This document shows positions 1 through 10,808 of a stretch of DNA of 64,000 bases, piece by piece (position 1 is the first letter of the stretch; each line of letters begins with the position of its first letter). A program made the position numbers and the translations under genes. The stretch is from Megascapheus bottae. Its lineage: Eukaryota; Chordata; Mammalia; Rodentia; Geomyidae. Below the pieces are notes generated by a model. That model did not search any database. It saw only the letters and a program-made list of their open reading frames with translations, and had not been told where the DNA came from. The stretch is taken from assembly GCA_024803745.1 (NCBI GenBank), contig JANJXV010000188.1:62001-126000 (forward strand), read 5' to 3'.

Positions 1-179
1 ATGCTGTCACTGCCCAATTAGGAACTGAACATCACAAGAGTTTTAATGATTCTTGGAATTTATAAAATAACCCAATGACCTCTGTTTGACATTCACTTAC
101 CTAGAAAAGCCAGCCTCATGTTTTCATGTGACAGGCTTGCCTCTTTCTTTAAGAACCCTGCACATCCTTGTTCAGAGTC

Positions 180-215
<36 letters not shown>

Positions 216-276
216 GTATATATATGTATATATATATGTATATATATGTATATATATATGTATATATATGTGTATA

Positions 277-308
<32 letters not shown>
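180..308. repeat. (TA)n / TATG-interrupted AT microsatellite
   Basis: About 129 bp of alternating T and A with regularly spaced G interruptions (tatatgtata pattern), pure TA at both ends. It is self-complementary, so it can form cruciform or slipped structures. The short frames through it encode only Ile-Tyr repeats and are not genes. Confidence 0.97.
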
Positions 309-1287
309 GTTTATAAGCTGAGAACTAGTGGCTTGTGCCAAGCTACGCTGTAAGCTGAGACCCAGAGGACTATTGTTCAAAAACAGGCCAAGCAGAAAAG
401 TCCTCAAGGATAAGGCATCTCCAAATAACCAACAAAAAGCTGGGCTGACTTTGAGGCTGTAAGTTCCAACTGCAGTAGCAGGAGCAGAAAAACAAATTTT
501 ATTTATAACTTTGTATTTATTACATATCAAAAGAAGTTATCTCCTATTGGATTATCAATATTAAGTTCACTTGTTTTCATATTTTAATATGTGACTTGTA
601 CATGATTTAAATTGCACAGATGGCTGCTCTCTGAGCCCATTAATCCCTGAAGTGCTGGCCCAAGCTATTATTCTGCCTCTCCCTAGCTCTAACTACATGA
701 AAATGCAGGGTCCTCTAAAATCTGTTATCATATCACAGAATGTTTTCGTTCTTGTCCTCCACAGAGGGTTGCTTGGGGTTGGGAGAGGGAAATTCCATTG
801 AACCACACCAAAGCTACATCAGAATGGGGAAACTTAGCTGCAACATTCAGTGTCACAAACAGTTTTGCTGGGGGCAGCAGGGAGAGGGGAAGGAGAAAGC
901 AAAGGTAAACTGGGCAGGCCCCTCTTTTGACAAGTGTTCACCCATCCTAAGCAAAACAGTGTCCGGAACTCATCCCTCCTGTGGTGTCGTGTCCCCTACA
1001 TCATGTACTAGGGAAAATATATTGGGTCAAGTTTCCCTAGTGTGTTATTGTTATTAGGTGCTTGCACCAAATAACAACCAGTGTCTCACAATCAAGTGGA
1101 TATCTCCAGTCCCCTGGACACTCCCAATTGCAAGTTGTAATTGCTAGGTGTAAGGGTTGTCTCTTGGGCTGTGTGCCTCCCTCCCTCCTTTCCTGTCCCC
1201 TCATTGTGGTCTTTCCTTCCCATTGCAGGCCCTCAGGCCTCAGGCTGGACAGCCTGCCAACAGGACCTGCATTCTCAGAGCCTGCCA
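309..1287. other. Single-copy DNA, no feature seen
   Basis: Mixed-composition sequence with no recognisable repeat or exon. A good polypyrimidine-AG acceptor-like string ends near 1228, just before the CpG-rich patch, but no matching donor or coding frame was recognised. Confidence 0.5.
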
Positions 1288-1301
1288 CACGAGGGCGCGC
1301 G
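1288..1301 (+). promoter_or_regulatory. CTCF-like core motif
   Basis: The string ccacacgagggcgc matches the 14-base CTCF core (CCASYAGRKGGCRS) at all but two positions and lies inside the CpG-rich patch. This is a motif match only. Confidence 0.25.
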
Positions 1302-1790
1302 GCCCTCGCTCCGGACCAGACTGGCTTTCAAGTCTGTCACAAGCCTGTTTTTGTAGCTCATCACTGTTTGCAGATCAGACTTTCTCCTACACTCCCGCGC
1401 CCCCGGGGGTTGTCTGGACACCCCAGGTGCGACATTGTTGGCAGAGGTCCCCTCGATGACTTTGTTTCCAAAGACACTGCAGCTTGGACAAGTAGGTCCA
1501 AGAGCTCAGCCAGGTCCAGTCCATTGTAAAACGGAAACTGCACCCCGAATTCTTCCTCCTGTCCCAACACGTTTTTCTCTTCGCCAGTCTTTCAGAGGGG
1601 AAAGTTCGCACAGGAAGCAAGGATTCCTGAGCCTCGTAGCCTAACTACGAGTGTCACAACTTTCCCAGGGAAAAGCTGGGGCCGAAGGCGCGCAGGCACA
1701 GATGGAGGTGATGGCTGGCCCTGTACTTCCAGATTTGGCCACGCGAGGGAGAACACGTTCAGCCCTGTACCGTCAGTAGCGACATGGGGA
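1288..1790. promoter_or_regulatory. Weak CpG-rich patch, possible small CpG island
   Basis: By eye there are roughly 25-30 CpG dinucleotides in about 500 bp, including clustered gcgcgc and cccgcgccc runs near 1293-1310, 1395 and 1688. The rest of the window is strongly CpG-poor. No TATA box, transcript start or coding exon was identified. A 155-codon frame crosses part of it (1062-1529, +) but shows no known domain. It could be a promoter or enhancer CpG island, or only a GC-rich patch. Confidence 0.4.
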
Positions 1791-2354
1791 TTATTACAGC
1801 AAGCTCTATGCCTCTGTGACATATGATGTCTCTGCCCTCTCACAACCCTGGGGACGCAGGTGCTGGTATGTTTTTCAGTTCACGGGTAGGCTTCCAGTTG
1901 TAGGGGGTAGAGCAGGCCAGGAACAGCCCAGTGCAGGGAACTTGAACACCTATTCGTCTGCTCCCTGTAGCCTTAAGACCTATTCTTGCTCTCTGATTTC
2001 CTGTCTGCTGTGTCTCCTAGGCCTTGTGCGCACTGCCAGTGGCACAGGCTCCTTGCAAGGCCCTTGAGACCGTTCAGGCTCCGGGGCTCTCAAGAAATAG
2101 CTCCATGCTCCCTTCCTTTCACTGACCAGTGATCACAGACTACTGCTAAGGGCATGCCACATGCAGGGCTTGGGGCTCCAGCTGTGCGGAGATAGGGAAG
2201 GAGTGAAGGAGAAATGGTTTTGCAGTCTCCTCCCTGCAGGGGTTTTCTACTGTGGCCCAAGTGAAGGTCTAGAGGTGCTTTATTCACCTTACATTATGGA
2301 GCACCCACTTCTAGGCAGAAAAGAAAGGACACTTTTCCAGCTTCCATGACATTT
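1791..2354. other. Single-copy DNA, no feature seen
   Basis: No repeat, RNA gene or convincing exon recognised between the CpG-rich patch and the first SINE. Confidence 0.5.
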
Positions 2355-2577
2355 CCTTTTTTTGTTTGCCCTTTTGCTGTTTGTACCAGGATTTGAACTC
2401 AGGGCTTCCTGATGGACAGGATGCTACTCCAGCAATTGAGCAACCTGGCTTTTGTTAATTCTTTTAGATCTGGAGTCTTGAGGACTTTTCTGCCCATATT
2501 GGCTTTGAACTTTGATCTTCCAGATCTCAGCCTCCTGAGTAGCTGATATTACGGGTGTGAGCCTCTGACACATAGTT
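2355..2577 (-). mobile_element. Type B composite SINE, antisense
   Basis: Reads as the reverse complement of the composite: the ID-like part (ggatttgaactcagggct) comes first, then the B1-like block (cagcctcctgagtagctgat...ttacgggtgtgagcc). Diverged, with no clear TSD. Confidence 0.85.
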
Positions 2578-2610
2578 TATGAAATGCTATAGTGATGTAG
2601 ATAAGTATAA

Positions 2611-2800
2611 TGAGCTAGGTGCCAGTGGTTTCCACTTGGGATGCTACCTCCTTAGGAGAATGAGATGTGAGAGGCATGGTTTAAAGCCAGCCTAGGCAGA
2701 CAAATCTGTGAGACTTATCCCTGGTTAATCAGCAAAAAGCTGGAAGTAGGGGTATGGCTCAAGTGGAAGAGTACAAGCCTGGAGAATTTAGGTAGAAGGC
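2611..2800 (+). mobile_element. Type B composite SINE, sense
   Basis: B1-like head (aggtgccagtgg...aaagccagcctaggcag) followed by the ID-like unit (agctggaagtaggggtatgg...tcaagtgg). It lies about 35 bp from the antisense SINE to its left, so the two form an imperfect inverted pair. Confidence 0.8.
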
Positions 2801-2982
2801 TGCATCCAGGACAGGTGAGAAGCTGGCTCACAGTCAGCCTTGTCCTGGGATGGGGGTCCCACAACCAGGATGGATGGTGTGGCTGGGGCCTGCTTGTCCT
2901 TAGCTGTCCCTGCCCAAGCCTGCACATATCCGCTCACTGAATGAACACTGTCCCATTCCCACTAGTAGATTCTTGGTTTACT

Positions 2983-2984
<2 letters not shown>

Positions 2985-3042
<58 letters not shown>

Positions 3043-3100
3043 CCTCCCTCCCTCCCTCCCTCCCTCCCTTCCTCTCTCTCTCTTTCTGTCTCTCTCTCTC
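2985..3100. repeat. (CT)n/(CCCT)n polypyrimidine microsatellite
   Basis: Pure (TC)n for about 55 bp, then (TCCC)n, then degenerate CT. It directly abuts the tail-side edge of the antisense SINE that follows, consistent with growth from the SINE 3' tail. Confidence 0.97.
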
Positions 3101-3162
3101 TTTTGTGCTCGTCCTGGATCTTGAACTCAATGTGTAGGCACTGCTGCAGAGGAGCTTGCTTT

Positions 3163-3194
<32 letters not shown>

Positions 3195-3390
3195 TCCTTT
3201 CCTTTCTTTTTCCCCTCAAGATTAGCATTCTAATACTTGAGCTGCAGCCACACTCCAGCTTTTTGGTGGTGAAGTGGGGAGAAGAGCTTCACAGACTTTT
3301 CTGCTTGGACTGAATTCAAATTGCAATCTGAAGATTTCATCCTTCTGAGTAGTTAGGATAACAAGTGTGAGCCACTAGTCCCTGGCTTTT
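3101..3390 (-). mobile_element. Type B composite SINE, antisense, split by (TTTC)n
   Basis: ID-like unit at 3101-3155, an internal (TTTC)n tract at about 3160-3210, the remainder of the ID-like unit (cttgagctgcagcca), then the B1-like part ending in gtgagccactagtccctgg. The internal tetranucleotide tract lengthens it to about 290 bp. Confidence 0.8.
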
Positions 3391-3794
3391 TTTTTAATCT
3401 ATCAGTAAATGGAATAGATCAACTAAGACTCAGGCTCCTGGCCTCTTAGATTCTGGTTTTATTTTCTGCGGTCTGCTGGCTGGAGCTGAAATGTTGCACG
3501 ATTTCCATTCTGAAGACACAGGTGATATCATTTTTGGCCACACTAGTGCTATTCAGCACTCAAATCCCCTGTGCTGTCATTTAAGCATCATCATATTCTC
3601 AAGATCCTGATTTACCTAGGTTGTAGACACCAGGTAAGTTGTTTCCTTTCCCCATGTGTGGATGAGGTTTACGGCCTGGCTACCGCTTCTCAAAAGCCTT
3701 TGGCTACCAGGCAGGTAAAGCCAGGGAAGTTGTTATGGAAGGCTCCCTCTAAGAGAGGACAGGCTTCATGGCAGCTGAGCTCTTCCTCTTTGCA
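3391..3794. other. Single-copy DNA, no feature seen
   Basis: No recognisable repeat or coding signal. Confidence 0.45.
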
Positions 3795-3875
3795 GTTGAG
3801 AACTCTGAGAATCAAACTCAGGGCCTCACAAGTACCAGCAAAGTGCTCTAAAATGGAGCCACACCCCCTAGCGAT
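3795..3875 (-). mobile_element. ID-like (tRNA-Ala-derived) SINE fragment, antisense
   Basis: The phrase gaatcaaactcagggcctca...aagtgctcta...agccacaccccctagc is the reverse complement of a diverged ID head carrying the B box and A box. Confidence 0.5.
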
Positions 3876-3907
3876 TCACTAAATCTATTCAGGGATTGAG
3901 TTTCTTG

Positions 3908-4147
3908 TTGTTTGTTTTTGTTTTTGTGCTAGTCCTAGAGCTTGGACTCAGGGCTTGAAAGCTGTCTCTGAGCTTGCTTTGTTCAAAACTAGTACTCTTC
4001 CACTTGAGCCACAGCTTTTTCGTAGTTAATTAGAGATAAGGCCTTATCTTATGGACTTCCTGCCTGGGTTGACTTCAAACCTTGATTCTCAGATCTCAGC
4101 CACCTGAGTAGCTAGGATTACAGGTGTGAGCCACTGGTACCTGGCTC
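3908..4147 (-). mobile_element. Type B composite SINE, antisense
   Basis: Full-length-looking antisense copy: tgtgctagtcctagagctt, then acttgagccacagctttttc, then gtagctaggattacaggtgt and gagccactggtacctggct. Confidence 0.92.
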
Positions 4148-4724
4148 ATTCTTTGTACCTACCTACCCCTATTTTTCCCCAAAAGAGTGCCCCATTCTTC
4201 AGTGGTAATTTGAGGGTTCATTAAGGGTAAAACAATTTGGGTTAAGGGATAAAGTTGCTAGAGTCAGCCATCACAGGTCTTAGGCATTGGGTTGGTGTAT
4301 GCATGAGAAGGCTCATCCAGCAAGAATCAATCTACTGGACTCAGGGTTACTACTTGGCAAGGAATGAGGCCAAGAGCTCCCAGGAGAAATGAGGGATCTC
4401 CTGGTATGGAAGGGAATTGTGGGGGGCTCTGTCACTCAGCAGTGTGGAGTGGGGTCTGAATGCACAGCCCAGACAGTCCTGGGCATCTTAGAGCCTTTGA
4501 CTGCACAGATCTCATCCTATCCATTGCTAACAGCTATTAGTTGGGGCTGGGAATGACAGCGACACAGGTAGACTTTACATGGCTAAAAGCTTGGCTTGTC
4601 TGAGATATTTTAAAAATAATTGGGCGCATCAAAATCTGTGAGTTTGGTACTGGCAGGCTTTTGAACACACACGTCTCAGCTTGAGGTGGGGAATAGAAGC
4701 AAACTAGAGGCTACCCTACGAAGT
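4148..4724. other. Single-copy DNA, no feature seen
   Basis: No repeat family or coding segment recognised. Confidence 0.45.
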
Positions 4725-5135
4725 CATTTATATGAGTTCACTTGGAGTTGCTATAACACAATCTGGCTGGGTACTTTATAAATAAAAGAGGTGTCTGCAG
4801 CTCACTGTTTTGGAGATTGAAAGGGCTGAGATTGGATGGCTCTGTTGGCTTGGCATCTGGTAAGGAGCTCATGGCAAGGGGTGTCACAAGGAGGTGGGTG
4901 GGAGCTAAGGGGATGGCAAAACAGGAAAGCCAGGCAGTAGAGAACAGGTTCTTTTTGTTGTTGTTTGAAATAACCAGCTCTGTCAGGAGCAAGTCAAATC
5001 CCTGTGAGAGTTACATGAATCTATTCTTAGGGCTGTGTCTCCCAGTGTGGCCATAGCCACACTGGACTAAATTTCCAGCAGGAGAAGACACAGCCATACC
5101 CTAACCTCAACACCCACTTGAGCTTGTTTATATAA
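4725..5135 (-). mobile_element. MaLR-type (ERVL-MaLR) LTR-like remnant, antisense
   Basis: Begins with gttgctataacacaatctgg then ctgggtactttataaataaa, followed by a gagctcatggcaaggg section, and ends around actaaatttccagcaggag. This order is what I know of antisense MaLR LTRs (MST/MLT1-like) in mammals. Divergence is high and no TSD is visible. Confidence 0.5.
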
Positions 5136-5689
5136 GGTGTGGCTTTACAAAGGTCTGTGAGTGAGGTCTTCTCTCTCAGCAAGCCCAAGCTTCTCCCTGG
5201 TGGGAGATCTGGGTGAGCCCTCAGTCTAGTCTACAAGGACGTGGGTTGTTTCTGAGGTGCTCACCATCTCTAGCTCCTAATGGACTCTTGACTCTCATGA
5301 GTTGTGTCAGTGCTGCATTGGCTCATCCAGCCCAGCTCTGACCTTTACCCCCTGGAGTGCGGGACTACATGGCTTGGCTGAGGGACACTGAAGTTGGTTT
5401 CTGGTCCTGCCCCACCCAGCCATACTTCTGCAGTGGACTTATTGTAGGCCTATGGTTTTTAGTATTCCAACCCACAACTCTAGGAGGGGCCCGGAGTCAG
5501 TGGTGATAGGCCCTGTGATGCAGATAGCTGCAAATCATTGGCCAGGACCCTGCAAATCAGGGTCCAGGAAAGAGCGCACAGGTCCAGGGCAGAACAGGCA
5601 GGGTAGCATCCTTTCAAACTCCTAGGGATGCTAAAGCTTTAGTCTGACTGACCCAGGCCAGTGGTCCTCACACAGTGCTGATTAACTGT
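5136..5689. other. Single-copy DNA, no feature seen
   Basis: No repeat or gene signal recognised. Confidence 0.45.
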
Positions 5690-6198
5690 TGTAAGGTTTG
5701 AATACAGACAAGGCAGGATTTTAAGAGGTCAAATCTTGGAGTCTTTATTAAAAGTCCACTGACTGCATGGGGGACCCAAAGACCAGCAGCCAGCAAATAC
5801 CCTTAGCATAGGAAATAAGCCAGAGAGGAAAGTAATGGAGAGCAGAATTGGGACTCCATGGTGACTGGAGAACAAGGGACAGGATGTGAACACAGAGACC
5901 TGTGGCATGGTGTAAAGTTGCCTCTGCTGGTCCAGATCTAAACAGGGTAAGGTCAGGATCACAGGAAACTCCCAGTCCCAGGCTCTGGACTGACAGGTCT
6001 CATAACCTATCAGCCACTGCCCACCCCTCTCTTCAGGGATTCAGGCACGCCCCTCACCTGGAAGGTGGTGGCTTTTCATTCCCCCACCATGAAGACAAGA
6101 TGCCAGAGCCTGCCATCCACCATGTGGCCAAGATGGTGCCAGCCACACCTGACCTCCTTACTTCATCATGACATAGATGTCAACATGTATTCAAACCA
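5690..6198 (-). mobile_element. LTR-like element (probable solo LTR), antisense
   Basis: About 509 bp bounded by TG...CA. On the minus strand it starts tggtttgaatacatg; an AATAAA polyadenylation signal (from tttatt near 5745) is followed by gactccaagatttgacctc and a terminus ending caaaccttaca. A 12-bp inverted repeat (ggtttgaataca at 5695-5706, tgtattcaaacc at 6186-6197) marks the ends. No matching TSD was found. The family is not recognised with certainty; a DNA-transposon relic is a weaker alternative. Confidence 0.6.
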
Positions 6199-7103
6199 TA
6201 GAAGTTCTGTTCTAGTTCTGGGGCTGGGGGGGGCTTATATATGAATAATCCTTGAATTCCCTGGGAGTGTGCTGAGCATGGAGGAGGCTAGGAAGCCAGG
6301 CCTGGGCACCCACAGGTGGACAGCTGAAGGAGGGCTGCTGGGATTGCTGGTGACATGATTTGCAGCCTACAGATGCAAGGCATGAGGGGATCCTCATGAT
6401 CTCACATGCTCTCAAATCCATGTACACAGAAGCCTCACCATGCAGCTTTCCTTGCCTTCAGGTTGTTCAAGCTTTCCCCATGGCAGCCACAACACCCAGA
6501 TCCTAGGGTTTCCTTCCACAATCTTGATGAAACACATCCCTCCCCACCCTTATCTGAGAGGCCCCCTCCCAGGCGTGTTCTCATACAGCCAGGGGGGGCT
6601 GATCTCCTGAAAGCCCCCTTCTCAGCTCTCTGGAGAGGGGTTTGTGGGTGGGTATTGCCTCTGGAGGAGCCCTAGGGTATGTGAAGGCACAACCTTGGCT
6701 CCAACAGCTTGAGGACATCATGGTCAGGACTGGGGAGGAGAGTATGCAGTGAGCTGCCCATGCTATCTGAGCAGCTCCTGGCATGACTGGCAGGCCCAAG
6801 ACCTGTGACCTGCAGCTCCCACATCAGCTATGTGGAGCAGGTCATTCACTTCCCTGTCACAGCTGTGGGTCCCCAGGGAGCAGCTGCCAGAGCTGGCTGT
6901 GTGGTCCTGGGCAGGCGCGAGCCTTTCTGAGCATCATTTCCTCACCCACCTCTCTCCACTTCTCCCAAGGACGGTGTTTGTGGATGTGTGGACTTGAGCT
7001 TTCTTTCCCCCTTTCTTTCTTGCCAGACACTCTACTTCCATGTAATATCAAATATACAAAGCAAATTGACAAGGCAGTGGCTCCCAGCAAGTCCCCCCCC
7101 CTC
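6199..7103. other. Single-copy DNA, no feature seen
   Basis: GC-moderate sequence with a short poly-C run near 7092-7100. No exon or repeat recognised. Confidence 0.45.
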
Positions 7104-7176
7104 TCCATAATGAGGAAACCGAGGCACAGAGAAGCTAGGTAACCTGCTAGAAAGAGTCAGATTCCAACTCAGAACA
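7104..7176 (+). mobile_element. MIR SINE fragment, sense
   Basis: The core ataatgaggaaaccgaggca followed by cagagaagctaggtaacctg is the typical MIR core/3' region shared across mammals. Confidence 0.85.
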
Positions 7177-8754
7177 ACCCTCCCTTGCCAGGCTGGTGAC
7201 AGGGCTTCCTCATTTCCAGTCCTTCCTTCTTCCCAGACCTGACCCCTCACCCATTCATCCTTTTTCTTTAGGTACAGGTGTGTGCCATGGTCCTTGGCAA
7301 AGGTTTCTTCAGGTCTAGTCTGTGCTTCCTCATCAACCTGGGTAGTGTCATAGGACAGGGATTATCAATAATCAGAGCACATTTAAGATAAAGCATTTCT
7401 CACAAGCTATACCATTGTGAAAGTCTGTCACTAAAACACGCAAAGGGATTCTAGAGTGTCACAGACATAGTGAGTGGTATCAGGAATGAGCTCTCACCCC
7501 ACGGATGGAGGAATGAGGAAGAGAATGGATGTCTGAAATCTCTAAGGTTAGCAGAAGAGGCCCCAGATTGCTGAGTGAGGTTGGGCCCAGGGCTGGACTC
7601 TCTCCAGTGGATGAGGGTGGATCGGATGAGCATCTCTGCAGAATGCACCCGATTTCTGCCTACCCTCGGAGGGGTGAAGAAGCCTGGATGGGGTAAGGAG
7701 ATCTACAGGAGGAGGCAAAACCCTGAGCCCTCTGCCAGCCTTGCAGTTTCTCTCCAGTGCCTTCTACTGGCAGAATCCAACAGGGAGCAGCTAGAGCATC
7801 TATGGGTTTGCTGCATCCCTGGGCTGAGATGGGGCAGGAGCTGAGATACAGTTACTGAATCAATGACCTACTTCTTCTGGTCAAGGTGAAGGGCTTGTTT
7901 CTGTCTCTCCTACTCCAGGCTAAGTGCCTCCAACATTTCCTTTGTGCTCAGTTCTCTGGCCTCTCTTTAGCTAAGTGTTTTAAATTCCTCTGGTGAAAGC
8001 CATAGCCAAACCTGATGACTAGATATTTATATGCATATGTGTCTTCTGCGTGCAGGACTGAAGGCTCAGCCATCCACACATCCCTACTTGGGTGTCCTAT
8101 AGGTGTCCCAGGCAAGTAGGATCCCTTCCCAGAATATTCCAGAAAGGCACTACAGGGGACCGAGGGAGGAAGGAAGGAAACTGTGGAACTGCTTTTCTTT
8201 CTTTCCTTCTCCTCCATCCCTCTTGATCCTGTTTTACATCTGTATGTGTATGGTACCTATATCTCCTAGAGATGAATAATTTGATTTTTGTTTTCAGGAA
8301 GGGACTGATAGGCTTTAACAACATCAAAGGAGCACATATCAATTATGTTCTAAAAAGCCCACCATAAAATTAACTCCAAAGTTACTTAACTGAGAAATGT
8401 ACAATTACTGTCTCCTGCACTAAAATAGAAAGGACTGTTTAAGCACTTAATTGGCATCCAGCAACCTGTGAGGACATATTAATTAGGCATCTATTATGGC
8501 AGAGCATGGATTGACATTTGATAAGAATTCTAACTGATAACCAATGTTTGCTCTGCAAAGTTAAATGCCTTGGTGGGCTGCTACTGACTACGGGGTAGTG
8601 GAAAGGCTGTAATGCCTGGTAACCACCAAGTGGCAGAACATGGACTCTAGAATATTCTTCCAAGAGTCAAGCAGTTGGGCATTTCTACAGTGGCATCTGG
8701 GGCGAAAAGAGGTCATTTTCCTGCTGGAGTCAGACATTGTGTTGAGTACACAGG
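7177..8754. other. Single-copy DNA; AT-rich block at 8340-8580
   Basis: No repeat recognised in about 1.6 kb. The segment 8340-8580 is AT-rich with several TAAT-type homeodomain cores (acttaattggca, attaattaggca) and no mobile-element signature. It is a reasonable, unproven candidate for conserved non-coding DNA. Confidence 0.35.
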
Positions 8755-9244
8755 TGCCGGGGCCAGCCGGCAGCAAACTAGGGTTCGCAGATTGGGGTTC
8801 CTGAAATAGGGGGCAAGGACTAGGAAAAAATAGAAGAGAGACAGACACACCGGGTCCGGGATGTCTGCAGCCCAAGTAAAGACTGCCTTGTTTATTCAAC
8901 TCCTGCTTCTTCCCTTCTCGAGACCCAAGGAACTTCCAGGTGTTACATTCATATGGTAAATCTCAGGTCATTTAAACAGAATAAGGCCAGAAAACAATAA
9001 GACAATAAAGCCATTGTCTGATGCAAATCAAGGTACAGTTTGATTCCACTCTGGCTCCCAACACACAGGAACTCTTTCTGTTTTCTCAAAGCTACTCAGC
9101 TGCAAGCTTTGCACTGTCTGTCCATGGCTTTGCAGCCAGATCTCTCTAAGGCTGAGCCTGATTCTAGCATGTCCTCTTTGTGACCGAGTCTATTCCCTTC
9201 GGCTTGCTTCTACTTTCCTAGGCTTAGGAAAAGTATTGGCCCCA
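8755..9244 (-). mobile_element. ERV LTR-like element, antisense
   Basis: On the minus strand a polyadenylation signal (aataaa, from tttatt near 8890) precedes a GC-rich R/U5-like segment (cccggacccggtgtgtctg) ending ctggccccggca. The proposed termini are TGCCGGGGCC...GGCCCCA, a short inverted repeat normal for LTRs. The left edge is sharp; the right edge is less certain and no TSD is clear. It looks like a solo LTR of a class II (ERVK-like) family, inferred from layout only. Confidence 0.6.
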
Positions 9245-9270
9245 GTGCTTAGCACAGAGTAGGAGCTCAG
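9245..9270 (+). mobile_element. MIR-like 3' fragment
   Basis: gtgcttagcacagagtagga followed by gctcag resembles the end of MIR. It is too short to be sure. Confidence 0.3.
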
Positions 9271-9473
9271 TCTTCTTATTTTTTTCTTTCTTTCCCTTCT
9301 CTCCTTCTGGCCTCTGGCTTGTTCCACCCTGTTGCACTGTAGTTCTGACACCATCTTTTTTTTTTTTTACCTTCTAGTTGTACCAAATTTTAGCAACCAC
9401 CAGGGAATTGCTGGGGGTAGGATTTTATTGCTCATTCCGTTGTGTATTAACTCAGTGGCGTTGAGTCACTTAA

Positions 9474-9492
9474 TGTGTGTGTGTGTGTGTGT
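9474..9492. repeat. (GT)n microsatellite
   Basis: Short GT tract immediately next to the tail side of an antisense SINE. Confidence 0.95.
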
Positions 9493-9727
9493 ACGTGCCA
9501 GTCCCAGAGCTTGAACTTAGGACCCATGCACTTTTTCACTCAAGTCTGACAATCTACCATGAAGCCATATCACCAACTTTGGCTTATTTTTTTCCCTAGT
9601 GCTTTGGTGTTGAATGGAAGCTAATAGTCATACAGATTTTCCTGCCCAAGCTGGCATCAAACCTGGATCCTCAAATCCCAGCCTCCTGAGTAGCTAGGTT
9701 TACAGGAGTGAGCCACCAGGGCCTCAG
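9493..9727 (-). mobile_element. Type B composite SINE, antisense
   Basis: gtgccagtcccagagcttga at the left and cagcctcctgagtagctagg with gagccaccagggcctcag at the right. The (GT)n lies where its A-tail should be. Confidence 0.85.
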
Positions 9728-10005
9728 AGTTCTCTATTCTTCAGCTTTCCTCTTGTATGTTACAGGGACTGCGCATTCAGCAAGCTTTCTGTATCCATGG
9801 GACCTGCATCTGCAGACACAAGCCACCAACAAGCTGAACCCATTGCAGCTGAACCGCTTCTGAACAGAATGTGCATGCCTTTCCCCCCTTTGCATTATCC
9901 TCTAAACAGAACAGTGTAGCTGCAAACCATTTATTTAACATCAGGAGAGGATATCTGTGCATCCGGGAGAGTATATGGAAGTTTATGCAAATATGTGTTT
10001 TTGTT
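9728..10005. other. Single-copy DNA, no feature seen
   Basis: No repeat recognised apart from the T/G-rich tail of the next SINE. Confidence 0.45.
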
Positions 10006-10205
10006 TTGTTTTGTTTTTTGCCAGTCGTGGGGCTTGAACTCAGAGCCTGAGCACTGTTCCTGGGTTTTCTCAAGGCTACCACTCTACCACTTAAGCCACA
10101 GCACTACTTCCAGCCTTTTTCAATGTATGTGGTACTGAGGAATCAAACTCAGCTCTTTATGCATGCTAGGCAAGCACTCTACTACTAGGCCAAACTCCCG
10201 GCCCC
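10006..10205 (-). mobile_element. Type A dimeric SINE, antisense
   Basis: Starts with a (TTTTG) tail and gccagtcgtggggcttgaac, then cacttaagccacagcactac, and ends with gcatgctaggcaagcactct plus aggccaaactcccggcccc, the reverse of a tRNA-Ala-like head. The B-box region is degraded. Confidence 0.92.
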
Positions 10206-10540
10206 AATCTGTGCTGTTTAGAAAGGGGATTTGGGCATTCTCATATGCTGGTGACTGTGGGGGTTCTGGAACCAGTCTACCATGGACACTGAGAGATGCT
10301 TTACCTTTTAGGGTTGATACAAGCATGTGGGATGGTGTGTGTATTTGACCAAAGCCCAGTCTATGTTGGCTGTTGTAGATATTAGAGCTGAAGAGAAAGA
10401 GAGAAGGGAGAAGAGAGGTGGGTGGGAGCAAGAGAGGACATAGGAGGGAGAGTGCAAGTGCACTTACAGTGTTAAACGTCCTAATTCTCTTTAACAAATG
10501 TGGTGACTCTGCTCTCTGTGCTCTGTTCTCAATTGCTATT

Positions 10541-10545
<5 letters not shown>
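10206..10545. other. Single-copy DNA, purine-rich middle
   Basis: The segment 10385-10450 is AG-rich (gaagagaaagagagaaggga). No other feature was recognised. Confidence 0.45.

Positions 10546-10593
<48 letters not shown>
10546..10593. repeat. (TG)n microsatellite
   Basis: About 24 TG units, adjacent to the tail side of the following antisense SINE. Confidence 0.97.
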
Positions 10594-10595
<2 letters not shown>

Positions 10596-10808
10596 TTCTG
10601 TGTGTACGTGCGCATGCCATTTCTGGAGCTTGAACTCTGAGTCTTCTGCTTTAAGTCTAGTGCTCTATCACCTGAGCTATACTTCCACTTTTGGCTCTGG
10701 AGATAAGGGTCTTAAGGGCTTTCCTTTCCAGTCTGTCTTCAAATAATTATCCTCCTATCTCAGCCTCCTGAGTAGCTAGGATTAGCTACTCAGGATTAGC
10801 ACCTGGCT
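10594..10808 (-). mobile_element. Type B composite SINE, antisense
   Basis: ID-like part (ttctggagcttgaactctga, ctctatcacctgagctat) then B1-like part (cagcctcctgagtagctagg). Near 10772-10797 'gattagctactcagga' is duplicated locally, a small rearrangement at the B1 end. Confidence 0.85.

Noticed and set aside
93..530. 145-codon minus-strand frame through the TA tract
   Set aside because: Its core is an Ile-Tyr-Ile-His translation of the microsatellite; no domain.
1062..1529. 155-codon frame over the CpG-rich patch as a gene
   Set aside because: No recognisable domain. Overlapping frames of similar length occur on both strands, as expected from GC-rich sequence.
3001..3100. CRISPR array or other spaced repeat system
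   Set aside because: Uninterrupted dinucleotide and tetranucleotide repeats without unique spacers, in a mammalian genome.
10120..10620. 166-codon minus-strand frame, the longest here
   Set aside because: Starts in a (TG)n tract and ends in an antisense type A SINE; composed largely of repeats.
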